Made by a program: the position numbers and the translations under genes. A DNA stretch of 64,000 nucleotides from Bacteroidota bacterium (GTDB lineage Bacteria; Bacteroidota; Bacteroidia; Chitinophagales; Chitinophagaceae), in contig JADJSG010000004.1 in the NCBI GenBank assembly GCA_016711825.1, forward strand, positions 372,001 to 436,000, in the 5' to 3' direction. Below the pieces are notes generated by a model. It was not told the DNA's origin. It saw nothing but the letters and a program-made list of their open reading frames with translations, and searched no databases. Shown piece by piece: positions 54,926 to 64,000 of this stretch; the first letter of the stretch is position 1, and the number at the start of each line of letters is the position of its first letter.

Positions 54926-55459
54926 TGGAGTATTTTTATGTTTATAAATAAATTTCTAACACAAAGCACCAATATTGTGGCTATATAATTTCAACACATT
55001 AATAAATGATACGGTTCAACTAGTAAATGATTGCAAGGTTTGTATAAGTGAAACATTTACATCAATCTTTACCTGCTAATAATTAACCATTCTAATCAAT
55101 CAATTGCATATATGATGAAATTCAATAAAGGCAGGCGCTTTACAGATTTTTATTGAAGTAAAATATGAAAAAGCCTGAAAGTATTTTTATACCAACCACA
55201 CAATAATGATAGCCCTTTTGTTTTTAGCTTAACTGTTATACCGATAGCGTTTTTGTATTCTTCTGATTTTATCAGCCAAAACAACTACAGCATCGGCATA
55301 TAGTATTTAGCTTTTAAATAAAGTATAAAAGTTCATGGTATAATGTGTATGGGCATACTACCGAACTTTTTTAGACCACTTACAAAATACATTTGGGATT
55401 ATATAAACAGAAAATATTATTTCAATCAGCATTTACCACTGCAAGATTTATAAAATAAA
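54926..55459. other. Intergenic region, no gene seen
   Basis: About 530 bases between the giant SprB-repeat gene and the small T9SS gene. A short repeat shared with about 17250 (ACCGAACTTTTTTAGACC ... AAATACATTTGG) lies at about 55360-55396. Nothing else is recognised. Confidence 0.4.
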
Positions 55460-55493
55460 AAAACAAAAGGCTTTCTCGTTGTATGAGAAAGCC
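55458..55493 (-). terminator. Rho-independent terminator of the SprB-repeat gene
   Basis: GGCTTTCTC (55469-55477) and GAGAAAGCC (55485-55493) form a perfect 9-bp stem with a 7-base loop. On the minus strand it is followed by TTTTGTTTTTTTA. It lies 30 bp after the stop of the giant gene. Confidence 0.9.
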
Positions 55494-55522
55494 TCTGCTT
55501 TATGTTATTGTCAATTGAACAT

Positions 55523-58500
55523 TTATCGTATCAAATTAATATCTCCTTTCTTGATATAGTTTTGTCCATCTTTCATACATCTATATCTGAAAATATAATA
55601 AAAAGTATTGACATTGGCATCACGACCCGTAGTGTAAGTTCCATCCCATCCTGTACGGAAGTCTGTAGTACCCCAAACCCTTACACCCCATCGGTCATAG
55701 ACATCAAATTGAAGCAACTCAACACCCGTAGCAGTTGTTACCCTGAATACATCATTGTTACCATCTCCATTTGGCGTGAATGCATTCGGTATAAACACCT
55801 CATCGCAACAAGGGCCTGGTTCGATATAAACTGTATCTGAAATTTTGCAGCCATTAGCATCTATTACTTCTATAAAATAATATCCGAAAAATAAATTTGT
55901 TGCCCGATCTGTAACTTGTGTTGGTGTAGTACTCCATTGATAAGTATATGGCGAAGCACCTCCACTGACATTGGCTTGAGCCCATCCTTCATCACCAGTA
56001 CCATAACAACCTAAATCCTGTTTAGTAATAAATAAGTTTAATGGATTTGTAGGTGGAGGTACATTGATAATGGTATCCCATTCGCACAATGAAGTATCTT
56101 TAATCGTAATGGTGTATACCCCTTCTTCGAATCCATAAAACAATCCATTTTTATTGACATGTAAACCTGGTCTGATGTAGTAAGTATATCCTCCTCTACC
56201 ACCAGCACCTACGATTACTATTTTCCCATCTTTAGCCCCTTTACATGATTCGGATGTGATGGTTAATGAACCGGCATGCACGGGTTCAGGCTGTGGCAAT
56301 AAGAACAATGAATCGCGTCTGCAACCCATCGAATCGGTGATGGTCAACAAATGATAACCACCAATGATGTTATTGAAATACCCTGTAGATTGACCAGTGC
56401 TATTGTCAAGGTGATAAGTAAGCGGTGGCACACCCCCAACACCTATAAAGTTGATCATACCATTGGCATCTCCATAACATATAGGTTCACGATAAGTAAC
56501 TTCAGTGATAAGAATTTGATTATTTTGTTTCACATCCACCAAAGTAGTTAGTGTGCAGTTATTGGCATCTGTTGCGCTTACTGTATAAACCAACGAAGGT
56601 AAATAAGCAAAAAATCCTAAAGGTGATTGAGTACCTAAAGCCGGGGCAATACTATAAACGATATTACCTGTACCACCAGAAGCTTGTACCGTAATTGACC
56701 CAGTGCTGTCGCCATAACATATCACATCAACATGCGATAAGGTTGTAAAGACAATGGCAGGGGGTTCAGTGATAATGATATTACTTACTTCGGTAGTACA
56801 TCCATTGGCATCAGTTACGACTACGGTATAGGTGCCTGCAAATACATTTTGAAAATCACCGGTATTGTTTATAACACCCGTAGGATTTAATGTAAATGTA
56901 TATGGCGTGATACCACCGTTTGCACTGATGATTATGAAGCCATTATTACCACCATGACAAATCACGTTTTGGGTAGAATCTAAGGTAGCCGTTAATGGTA
57001 AAGGCTCAACGATCACAGCCACTGACGAAGTACTACACAAGTTAGCATCACTCACAGATACTGTGTAAGTACCTGGTAGTAAAGCTGTAAATAAACCAGT
57101 GCCATTGATTACATTACCAGGTTGTAATGTATACACCAAAGTACCTGTACCTCCTATTGCAGTAGCATTTATAATACCATCGTTGTTGCCAAAGCATGAT
57201 ATATCTGTCACGATAAAAGTACCAAATGACAATATTGGTGGATTAACGACTGCGATAGAAGTAGTATAAGTACAATTATTAGCATCCGTAACCGTAATTG
57301 TGTAGGTACCACCACCTAAATTGGTAAATAAGCCGGTTGTATTATTGGTATTGGTAGGTTGTAAGTTATAGTTTAGAATACCCGTTCCTCCTGTGCAGGC
57401 AATGCTGATTGTTGCATTTTGTGCATTGTTACAACTTACATTGGTTGCTGCAATAGAAACTAAAGTGATAGGCAATGGCTGTGTGATATTAAATGTTGTA
57501 GACAAAGTGCAGTTATTAGCATCGGTGACTGTCACTGTATAAACATTAGGTGCCAAGCCTGTAAATGCACCTGTCAGGTTATTGATATTTAAGGGTGCTA
57601 AATTATAATTTAATACCCCCGTTCCACCGCTTACATAAATATTGATGCTACCATCATTTGCATTAAAACAGGTTATGTTTGAAAAGAATGCAGAGTCAAT
57701 GGTGAGAGCAGGTGGTTGAAATACAAACACTGCGGTAGTGATACTACAACCATTGGCATCTGTTGCGGTAATGGTATAGGTGGTATTCCCTGTCAAATTA
57801 TTAAATGTTGCAGGTGGTACAAAATTAGCAAAAGGATTGATTGTATATGTTATAGCACCGGTACCACCTGTTGTGGTAACATCTATAGTACCATTTTGTG
57901 CGCCATTACAAAGGGCACCATTGGCAACGATATTGGCAAATTGCAATGGTGCTGGTTCAGTAATCGTTACAACCGTATTTAATCCACAACCATTGGCATC
58001 GACAATAAATACCGTATAAACGCCTGCAAGCAAATTATTAAACACCCCGGTAATATTGGTAATATTATTTGGCTGAAGTGTATAATTAATAGTTCCAGTA
58101 CCCCCGGTGGTGGTCACTGTTATATTACCGTTGTTGCCACCATTGCATAATATATTTACAAAGGTGGTATTGGTTATGACTGGACCATTAGAAGTACTGA
58201 TATTAAATACACTGGTACTGGTACAACCATTGGCATCTTTCACAGTAGCGGTGTAAGTGGCAGTACACAAACCAGCAAATACATTTGAGACTTGAAAATT
58301 AATACCATCTAAGCTATAAGTATAACCTGGCAAACCAGCTGCTGCAGTGATCGTTGCTGTCGCATCACAACCTGGTACACAAGAAGCTAATGTTGTAACC
58401 ACATTGTTTATCACCGGAGATGGTGCATTATTGATTTGTATAACACTTGAAGCAGTACATCCAAATGCATCTGCCACAATAATGGTATACATGGCGTTTG

Positions 58501-61500
58501 ACAAACCAGTTAAAACATTTGAAGCCTGAAAATTAATCCCATCACTTGAATAGGTATAAGCTCCATTACCCCCAATAGCAGTAATCGTAGCAGTGGCATC
58601 TCCACCTGGTACACATGAAGCATTTGTAAGTACTACATTGGTGATGGTAGGCGCATTGGGTGCTGTTACATTATATACACTTGTAACCGTGCATCCATTG
58701 GCATCGCTTACTGTAAGAGTATAGTTTCCTATGCCCACATTTGCAAACACATTACTTAACTGATTAGCACCACCGATATTATAATTATATACTGGTGTTC
58801 CGCCACCTGCAGTAATGGTTATACTTCCATCATTACCTGGTACACAACTTGGTGTGGTATTGGTAACATTGGTAATTAACAGGGGTGTAGGCTCTGTAAT
58901 GTTGATGATTGTAGAAATACTACAACCATTGGCATCTGTTGCATATACAGTATAAGCACCTGCGATTAAAGTATTAAACAAGCCACTTGCATTGGTGATA
59001 TTATTGGGTTGCAAGGTATAATTAATCAAACCAGTACCACCTGAAGCGACAACGGTTATGGTCGCATCATTCCCAGCATTGCAACTCACATTGGTGTTTG
59101 CAGTTGCAGTCCATGTAAGTTGTGTTGGCTGGTTAATGGCGACTGTAGTTTGTATAGTACAACCATTCGCATCCGTTGCAGTTAAGGTATAGATACCAAT
59201 AGCTAAATTTGTAAATAAACCAGTAGCATTGTTAATATTTCCTATTTGAAGATTATAATTAATAGCGCCTACACCTCCATTGACAAGGGTTGTAATGCTA
59301 CCATCATTGCCTCCAAAGCATGATACGTCTGTGGTTGTTAAAGTAGTCCATGTCAATACCACAGGTTCTGTTATTTGTACGGTAGTACTTACTGAACAGT
59401 TACTTGCATCAATAGCTTGAATGGTATAAACACCCGCTGTGAGTCCAGTAAATATACCTGTTGCATTGATAATATTATTGGGCAATAATGTATAATTAAT
59501 GCCACCAGCACCGCCTGTAGCTGTCACAGTTAAAGTACCGTCATTGCCACCATTACAAGATACGGGTGTATTGACAGCATTGGTAAATGAGGGCGCATTG
59601 GGTGCCGTTACATTATAAATACTAGAACCTGTACAACCATTGGCGTCTGTAATAGTGATTGTATAGGTACCGATACCGATATTCGTAAATACATTAGCTG
59701 CCTGGTTTGCACCTCCTATATTATAAGTATAAGCAGGCGTACCACCACCCGCTACAATAGTTATAGTACCATCATTACCTGGCACACAACTAGGGGTTGT
59801 ATTGGTCACGTTGGCAACCACCACTGGAGTAGGTTGGTTTACGGTAAGTGTAGTAGTAATGCTACAACCAAGTACATCCGCAGCTATGATGGTATATATA
59901 CCAGCAGTAAGGTTTACAAACAAGCCTGTTTGATTTGTGATATTGCCGGGTTGAATATTATAATCCATAATACCCGTACCACCTGTAGCCAATACGGTAA
60001 TGGTGCCATCGTTTCCGCCATTACAACTTACATCGACAATTGCAGTAGATGACCAAACGACTTGTGTAGGCTGTGTAATATTTACTAGGGTTGTTAGTGT
60101 ACACCCGTTGGCATCTGTAGCTGTCAGGGTGTAAGTATTCGCATTTAAATTTGTAAATAAACCTGTTGCATTGTTTAAATTACCCGGTTGTAAATTATAG
60201 TTGATAGCCCCAGTACCTCCAGTCACCAAAGCGGTAATGGTTGCATTAGTTCCACCAAAACAACTCACATTCGTATTGACAAGATTGCTTAATATCATTT
60301 GTGTTGGGGAATTAACCACAACAATGGTACTTACAGAACAACCATTGGCATCTACTACATTGATGGTATAAGTACCTGCCAGTAAAGTTGGGAAAATACC
60401 CGTAGTATTGGTGATATTATTAGGCAATAAAGTATAGTTGATGATGCCATTGCCACCTGTAGCAGTGATATTAATATCCCCATCTGAACCGCCAAAGCAG
60501 TTAACCGGGGTGATAGCTACATTGGTAATAACAGGAGCCATCGAATTGGCTAAGGTTACCACGATAATCACTTTACAATCGTTTACATCAGCTACTAATA
60601 TGGTATAAGTGCCGGCAGCTAAATTAGTAAATACGTTATTTATTTGGGGAGCACCTCCGTTGATTGAATATTGATAGGGAGGTAAACCGCCCACAATATT
60701 CACTGTAATACTGCCATCATTGCCAGGTATACAAGAAGGTGTAATCGTTGTATAGTTAACCAACTGTGTTGGAGGTGGTTGTGTGATAGTAAATGTAGTG
60801 GTGAGTGTACATCCATTGGCATCAGTAGCCACAATGGTATAATTACCAATGGCTAATGAATTAAAAAATCCTGTATTGTTGACTAAGCCAACAGGTTGAA
60901 GCGTATAGGTAATATTTCCAGTGCCTCCAGTAGCGGTTATAGAAACATTGCCATCATTGCCATTGTTGCAGAGTACATTATTGATGATCGGAATACCATA
61001 AACCAATGCCGTTGGTTCTAATATAACAAATGTAGTAGTAAGTGTACAACCATTGGCATCGATACAATTGATGGTATAAGTACCACCAGCTAAGTTATTA
61101 AAATATCCGGTTTGATTGGTTATATTATTTGGTTGTAATGTAAAATCAACCAAGCCAGTGCCTCCTAAGGTTGTGATGGTAACATCGCCATTGGCTGCTC
61201 CAAAACATAAAATATTGTTGGTAACCAGATTTGATACAGCTAATGCATTGGGTTCGGTGATGGTGATGAGGGTACTTGCACTACAATTGCTTGCATCAGT
61301 AACATTCACTGTATAAACACCTGCTGTTAAAGCATTAAATATACCCGTTGCGTTATTGATATTGTTAGGCAACAAAGTATAATTCAATGCACCGATTCCA
61401 CCAGCAGCGGTTACAGTAATAGCTCCATTGTTACCACCGTTACAAAGGATATTTGTGACAGTAGCGTTTGTAAATGCTGGTGATGCAGGATTCGTCACTG

Positions 61501-64000
61501 CAAAAGCTGATGTAGCTGTACAGCCATTTGCATCTGTTATGGTGACTGTATAATTACCCGCTCCTGCATTGGTAAACACATTGCTTAATTGATTGCCAAA
61601 TCCTATATTATAATTATAAGGCAATAATCCACCATTTGCAGTCATAGTGATGGTGGCATCATTACCAGGCACACAAGTTGGCACGGTTGATACAATACTT
61701 GTGATTACAATTGGGGTTGATTGTAAAACATCTACGATGGTACTTATACTACAACCATTGGCATCTACAGCCTGAACAGTATAGGTGCCAAAAGTTAAAT
61801 TACTAAATGTGCCGCTTGTATTGGAAATGTTCACAGGCAATAAAGTATAAGTAATAATACCAGTGCCACCGCTCGTTGTCACAGCAATGTTACCATCATT
61901 GCCATTATTGCAACTTACATTTCCAATCACAACATTACCCCACACCAACTGGGCAGGTTCAATAATGGTAGTAGTACTGCTTGTGCTACAACCATTGACA
62001 TCTGTAGCTGTGATAGTATAAATACCCGCAGTTAAATTTGAAAATACCCCTGTGATATTTGTGACATTTACAGGTAAAAGTATATAGGTAATCACTCCTA
62101 TTCCACCATTCACATTGGCTACAATGGTACCGTCATTACCACCGAAACAACTAACGGATGTATTGACCAAAGATGTAAATAAGATAGATGCTGGTGCAGT
62201 AATAGTAGCTGTTGCAACTGTAGTACAACCATTGGCATCACTCACATTAATCGTATAAATATTTGGCCCTAAACCTGTAAATATACCTGTATTATTAAAG
62301 GCTCCTCCTGGTAATAAAGTATAGGTAATAGGTGGTGTACCTCCAATTGTAGTGATGGTAATACCTCCGTCATTACTCCCATTGCATGTTGCATTGGTTG
62401 GTGTTACATTCGATACTGTAGGGGCCCCAGGATTTGTCAAAGATACCACATTGGTAAGCGTACAATTATTCGCATCAGTAACAGTAATGGTATAGGTACC
62501 ACCTGCCAATAAAGTAAAAATATTTGAAAGCTGATTACCTGCTCCAATGTTATAGTTATACGGACTGGTACCACCAGATACTGTAATAGTTACAGTACCA
62601 TCATTTCCAGGTATACATGATGGGGGTGTAGAAGTTATATTCGTAATGGTTAATGCGGGTGGCTGGGTAACATTGATAGTGGTGCTGATGCTACAACCAT
62701 TTGCATCTGTTGCATTTACAGTATATATACCTGCATTGATATTATTGAAAAAACCAGTATTATTCACGGTACCATTAGGCAACAATAAATAGTTGATTAT
62801 CCCCACCCCACCAGTTGCTGTTACTTGAATACTTCCATCGATTACACCATTGCATGTAGGACTAACAAATGTATTGACTGTCCATGCCATCGGATTGGGT
62901 TGTGTCATCACCACCGTTGTTGAAGTACTGCAGTTATTAATATCTGTAACTGTAATGGTATAAGTACCAATACCTAAGTTAGGAAAAATACCCGTATTGT
63001 TAGTGACAGCTCCGGGATTTAAAACGTAGGTATAAACGCCTGTACCGCCTGTTGCAGTCACATTGATGGTGCCATTTGAATCGCCTGTACACAATGGTTC
63101 AACTATACTAACATTTGAAAAAGTAACAGGTGCAGGATTCACAACATTGACTATAACATTGGTGGTACAATTTAAAATATCTGTTACTGTGATGGTATAA
63201 GTACCTCCAATTAAATTATTGAAAATCCCTGTGGTATTGGTAATATTATTTGGCAATAAAGTATAGTTTAAAATGCCTAAGCCTCCTGTAGCAGTTACAT
63301 TGATAGTACCATTGGCATCTCCATTGCATAAAGCCTGTGTACTCACCGCTGCGCTTATCACAGGTGGTATGGGACTAAATAAAGTATCAAAGACGCTTGC
63401 AGTACATCCATTTACATCTGTTACTGTGATTAAATAAATACCAGGCCCCACACCTGTAAACACATTACCAGCTTGTGTAACGGCACCTTTTGTATAAGTA
63501 TAAGGTTGAGTACCCCCCGTGGCTGTAATCGTGATGGTGCCATCATTGCCCGGTATACAACTAATGATTGTATTGACAACATTGGTAATTACTACAGGTG
63601 ATGGTTGAGACAAATTGATTGAGATATCTGTTGTACACCCATTCGCGTCTGTTGCTGTGACTACATATACACCTGCTACAAGATTTGTAAAATAACCTGT
63701 CAGGTTGGTAATATTTCCAGGTTGTAAATTATATTCAATGGGTGCGACACCCCCAATTACAGTGGCATATATATATCCATTGTTACCGCCAGCACAAAAT
63801 AATGTGGAATAACTCACACTATCCCATTGCATAATTGGCAATAATAAAATAGTTACACTAGTCTGTACAAAACATCCATTGGCATCTGTGATTGTTATTA
63901 TGTAAGTGCCATCAGCTAAGTTGGTAAAAGCACCCGTTTGGTTGGTAATATTGCCTGGTTGCAAGTTATAAGTCAACACCCCAACACCACCACTCGCATA
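55523..64000 (-). CDS. Giant SprB-repeat adhesin with gliding-motility-type (T9SS type B) C-terminus, 5' end outside the window
   Basis: At least 2825 residues, open to the right edge. It has at least 34 SprB repeats of ~75 residues, each of the kind CNGGNDGTITVTATGG ... YTLLPNNITN.TGIF.NL.AGTYTITVTDANGC. The last ~100 residues (VFIPNAFTPNGDGNNDVFRV ... FDVYDRWGVRVWGT ... GWDGTY ... YYIFRYRCMKDGQ) are the gliding-motility-associated (CHU_C-type) C-terminal domain, the T9SS type B sorting signal. The GTG at 63979 lies inside a repeat and the frame stays open to 64000, so it is not the true start. SprB-like proteins are long surface filaments that move during gliding or act as adhesins. No frame breaks occur despite the repeats. 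Confidence 0.95.
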   Translation of the reverse strand, partial: YASGGVGVLTYNLQPGNITNQTGAFTNLADGTYIITITDANGCFVQTSVTILLLPIMQWDSVSYSTLFCAGGNNGYIYATVIGGVAPIEYNLQPGNITNLTGYFTNLVAGVYVVTATDANGCTTDISINLSQPSPVVITNVVNTIISCIPGNDGTITITATGGTQPYTYTKGAVTQAGNVFTGVGPGIYLITVTDVNGCTASVFDTLFSPIPPVISAAVSTQALCNGDANGTINVTATGGLGILNYTLLPNNITNTTGIFNNLIGGTYTITVTDILNCTTNVIVNVVNPAPVTFSNVSIVEPLCTGDSNGTINVTATGGTGVYTYVLNPGAVTNNTGIFPNLGIGTYTITVTDINNCSTSTTVVMTQPNPMAWTVNTFVSPTCNGVIDGSIQVTATGGVGIINYLLLPNGTVNNTGFFNNINAGIYTVNATDANGCSISTTINVTQPPALTITNITSTPPSCIPGNDGTVTITVSGGTSPYNYNIGAGNQLSNIFTLLAGGTYTITVTDANNCTLTNVVSLTNPGAPTVSNVTPTNATCNGSNDGGITITTIGGTPPITYTLLPGGAFNNTGIFTGLGPNIYTINVSDANGCTTVATATITAPASILFTSLVNTSVSCFGGNDGTIVANVNGGIGVITYILLPVNVTNITGVFSNLTAGIYTITATDVNGCSTSSTTTIIEPAQLVWGNVVIGNVSCNNGNDGNIAVTTSGGTGIITYTLLPVNISNTSGTFSNLTFGTYTVQAVDANGCSISTIVDVLQSTPIVITSIVSTVPTCVPGNDATITMTANGGLLPYNYNIGFGNQLSNVFTNAGAGNYTVTITDANGCTATSAFAVTNPASPAFTNATVTNILCNGGNNGAITVTAAGGIGALNYTLLPNNINNATGIFNALTAGVYTVNVTDASNCSASTLITITEPNALAVSNLVTNNILCFGAANGDVTITTLGGTGLVDFTLQPNNITNQTGYFNNLAGGTYTINCIDANGCTLTTTFVILEPTALVYGIPIINNVLCNNGNDGNVSITATGGTGNITYTLQPVGLVNNTGFFNSLAIGNYTIVATDANGCTLTTTFTITQPPPTQLVNYTTITPSCIPGNDGSITVNIVGGLPPYQYSINGGAPQINNVFTNLAAGTYTILVADVNDCKVIIVVTLANSMAPVITNVAITPVNCFGGSDGDINITATGGNGIINYTLLPNNITNTTGIFPTLLAGTYTINVVDANGCSVSTIVVVNSPTQMILSNLVNTNVSCFGGTNATITALVTGGTGAINYNLQPGNLNNATGLFTNLNANTYTLTATDANGCTLTTLVNITQPTQVVWSSTAIVDVSCNGGNDGTITVLATGGTGIMDYNIQPGNITNQTGLFVNLTAGIYTIIAADVLGCSITTTLTVNQPTPVVVANVTNTTPSCVPGNDGTITIVAGGGTPAYTYNIGGANQAANVFTNIGIGTYTITITDANGCTGSSIYNVTAPNAPSFTNAVNTPVSCNGGNDGTLTVTATGGAGGINYTLLPNNIINATGIFTGLTAGVYTIQAIDASNCSVSTTVQITEPVVLTWTTLTTTDVSCFGGNDGSITTLVNGGVGAINYNLQIGNINNATGLFTNLAIGIYTLTATDANGCTIQTTVAINQPTQLTWTATANTNVSCNAGNDATITVVASGGTGLINYTLQPNNITNASGLFNTLIAGAYTVYATDANGCSISTIINITEPTPLLITNVTNTTPSCVPGNDGSITITAGGGTPVYNYNIGGANQLSNVFANVGIGNYTLTVSDANGCTVTSVYNVTAPNAPTITNVVLTNASCVPGGDATATITAIGGNGAYTYSSDGINFQASNVLTGLSNAMYTIIVADAFGCTASSVIQINNAPSPVINNVVTTLASCVPGCDATATITAAAGLPGYTYSLDGINFQVSNVFAGLCTATYTATVKDANGCTSTSVFNISTSNGPVITNTTFVNILCNGGNNGNITVTTTGGTGTINYTLQPNNITNITGVFNNLLAGVYTVFIVDANGCGLNTVVTITEPAPLQFANIVANGALCNGAQNGTIDVTTTGGTGAITYTINPFANFVPPATFNNLTGNTTYTITATDANGCSITTAVFVFQPPALTIDSAFFSNITCFNANDGSINIYVSGGTGVLNYNLAPLNINNLTGAFTGLAPNVYTVTVTDANNCTLSTTFNITQPLPITLVSIAATNVSCNNAQNATISIACTGGTGILNYNLQPTNTNNTTGLFTNLGGGTYTITVTDANNCTYTTSIAVVNPPILSFGTFIVTDISCFGNNDGIINATAIGGTGTLVYTLQPGNVINGTGLFTALLPGTYTVSVSDANLCSTSSVAVIVEPLPLTATLDSTQNVICHGGNNGFIIISANGGITPYTFTLNPTGVINNTGDFQNVFAGTYTVVVTDANGCTTEVSNIIITEPPAIVFTTLSHVDVICYGDSTGSITVQASGGTGNIVYSIAPALGTQSPLGFFAYLPSLVYTVSATDANNCTLTTLVDVKQNNQILITEVTYREPICYGDANGMINFIGVGGVPPLTYHLDNSTGQSTGYFNNIIGGYHLLTITDSMGCRRDSLFLLPQPEPVHAGSLTITSESCKGAKDGKIVIVGAGGRGGYTYYIRPGLHVNKNGLFYGFEEGVYTITIKDTSLCEWDTIINVPPPTNPLNLFITKQDLGCYGTGDEGWAQANVSGGASPYTYQWSTTPTQVTDRATNLFFGYYFIEVIDANGCKISDTVYIEPGPCCDEVFIPNAFTPNGDGNNDVFRVTTATGVELLQFDVYDRWGVRVWGTTDFRTGWDGTYTTGRDANVNTFYYIFRYRCMKDGQNYIKKGDINLIR
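58300..63620 (-). repeat. Four-unit higher-order repeat within the SprB gene
   Basis: A variant unit with CIPGNDG or CVPGNDG and YNIGGANQ-type residues recurs as every fourth repeat. Its CCNGG(T/C)A(T/C)ACA-type DNA mark is at about 58845, 59780, 60725, 61668, 62608 and 63548, spaced 935-945 bp. The other three positions also keep their own signatures (for example CFGG, then CN.GND preceded by a Trp-containing linker). Confidence 0.85.

Noticed and set aside
63977..63979. GTG at 63979 as the start of the giant SprB gene
   Set aside because: It lies in the middle of a repeat unit and the frame is open to the window edge; no signal peptide follows.

Overview
The window looks like an AT-rich chromosome segment of a Bacteroidota, probably of the Chitinophagales/Saprospirales type. 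The evidence is type IX secretion (T9SS) C-terminal domains, a giant SprB-repeat protein with a gliding-motility-type C-terminus, a GldM-C-like protein, a GH92 mannosidase, a fused DAHP synthase/chorismate mutase, start codons without Shine-Dalgarno sequences, and TAnnTTTG-like promoter boxes. The placement is inferred from gene content; no rRNA or marker gene was seen.

Layout. 1-19.2 kb is a housekeeping and envelope region: GH92 mannosidase, LolA, a methyltransferase, AroG/chorismate mutase, a DUF3108 protein, a beta-barrel protein, chromate transporter, GldM-C-like protein, arginase, alpha/beta hydrolase, fasciclin protein, DUF4143 ATPase, a frame-broken lipoprotein and a PDZ plus Pro/Glu-repeat T9SS protein. 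19.4-32.0 kb is one compact minus-strand defence operon with mostly 4-bp ATGA overlaps. In transcription order it encodes a small XRE controller, a C5 DNA methyltransferase, a double-GHKL histidine kinase, a receiver-domain protein, a MutL/MORC-like ATPase, a Z1-domain helicase, a PD-(D/E)XK (DUF4420-like) protein and an AIPR protein. The last four are the core of the Mza (MutL-Z1-AIPR) antiphage system; the kinase/receiver pair and the controller/methylase look like a sensing and self-marking extension. The Z1, kinase and receiver genes carry many one-base frame breaks, nearly all in homopolymer runs, while the other operon genes are intact.

32.3-46.1 kb is accessory DNA. It holds two PIN toxin-antitoxin pairs, a T9SS protein split by a frameshift between two direct repeats, a hydrolase remnant cut by one of those repeats, an S74-chaperone surface protein, lipoproteins, and a REP-associated tyrosine transposase (RAYT) flanked by oppositely oriented arrays of two-hairpin REP elements. 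Some REP repeats carry decayed copies of the transposase 3' end.

46.1-64.0 kb (minus strand) contains a glycosyltransferase, a LytTR response regulator with its two-component-propeller histidine kinase, a second S74-chaperone surface protein, a small T9SS protein, and the 3' part of a giant SprB-repeat adhesin. That adhesin runs off the right edge and shows a four-unit, about 940-bp higher-order repeat.

Limits: everything was read by eye. Family assignments rest on remembered motifs, and I saw no tRNA, rRNA or CRISPR array.
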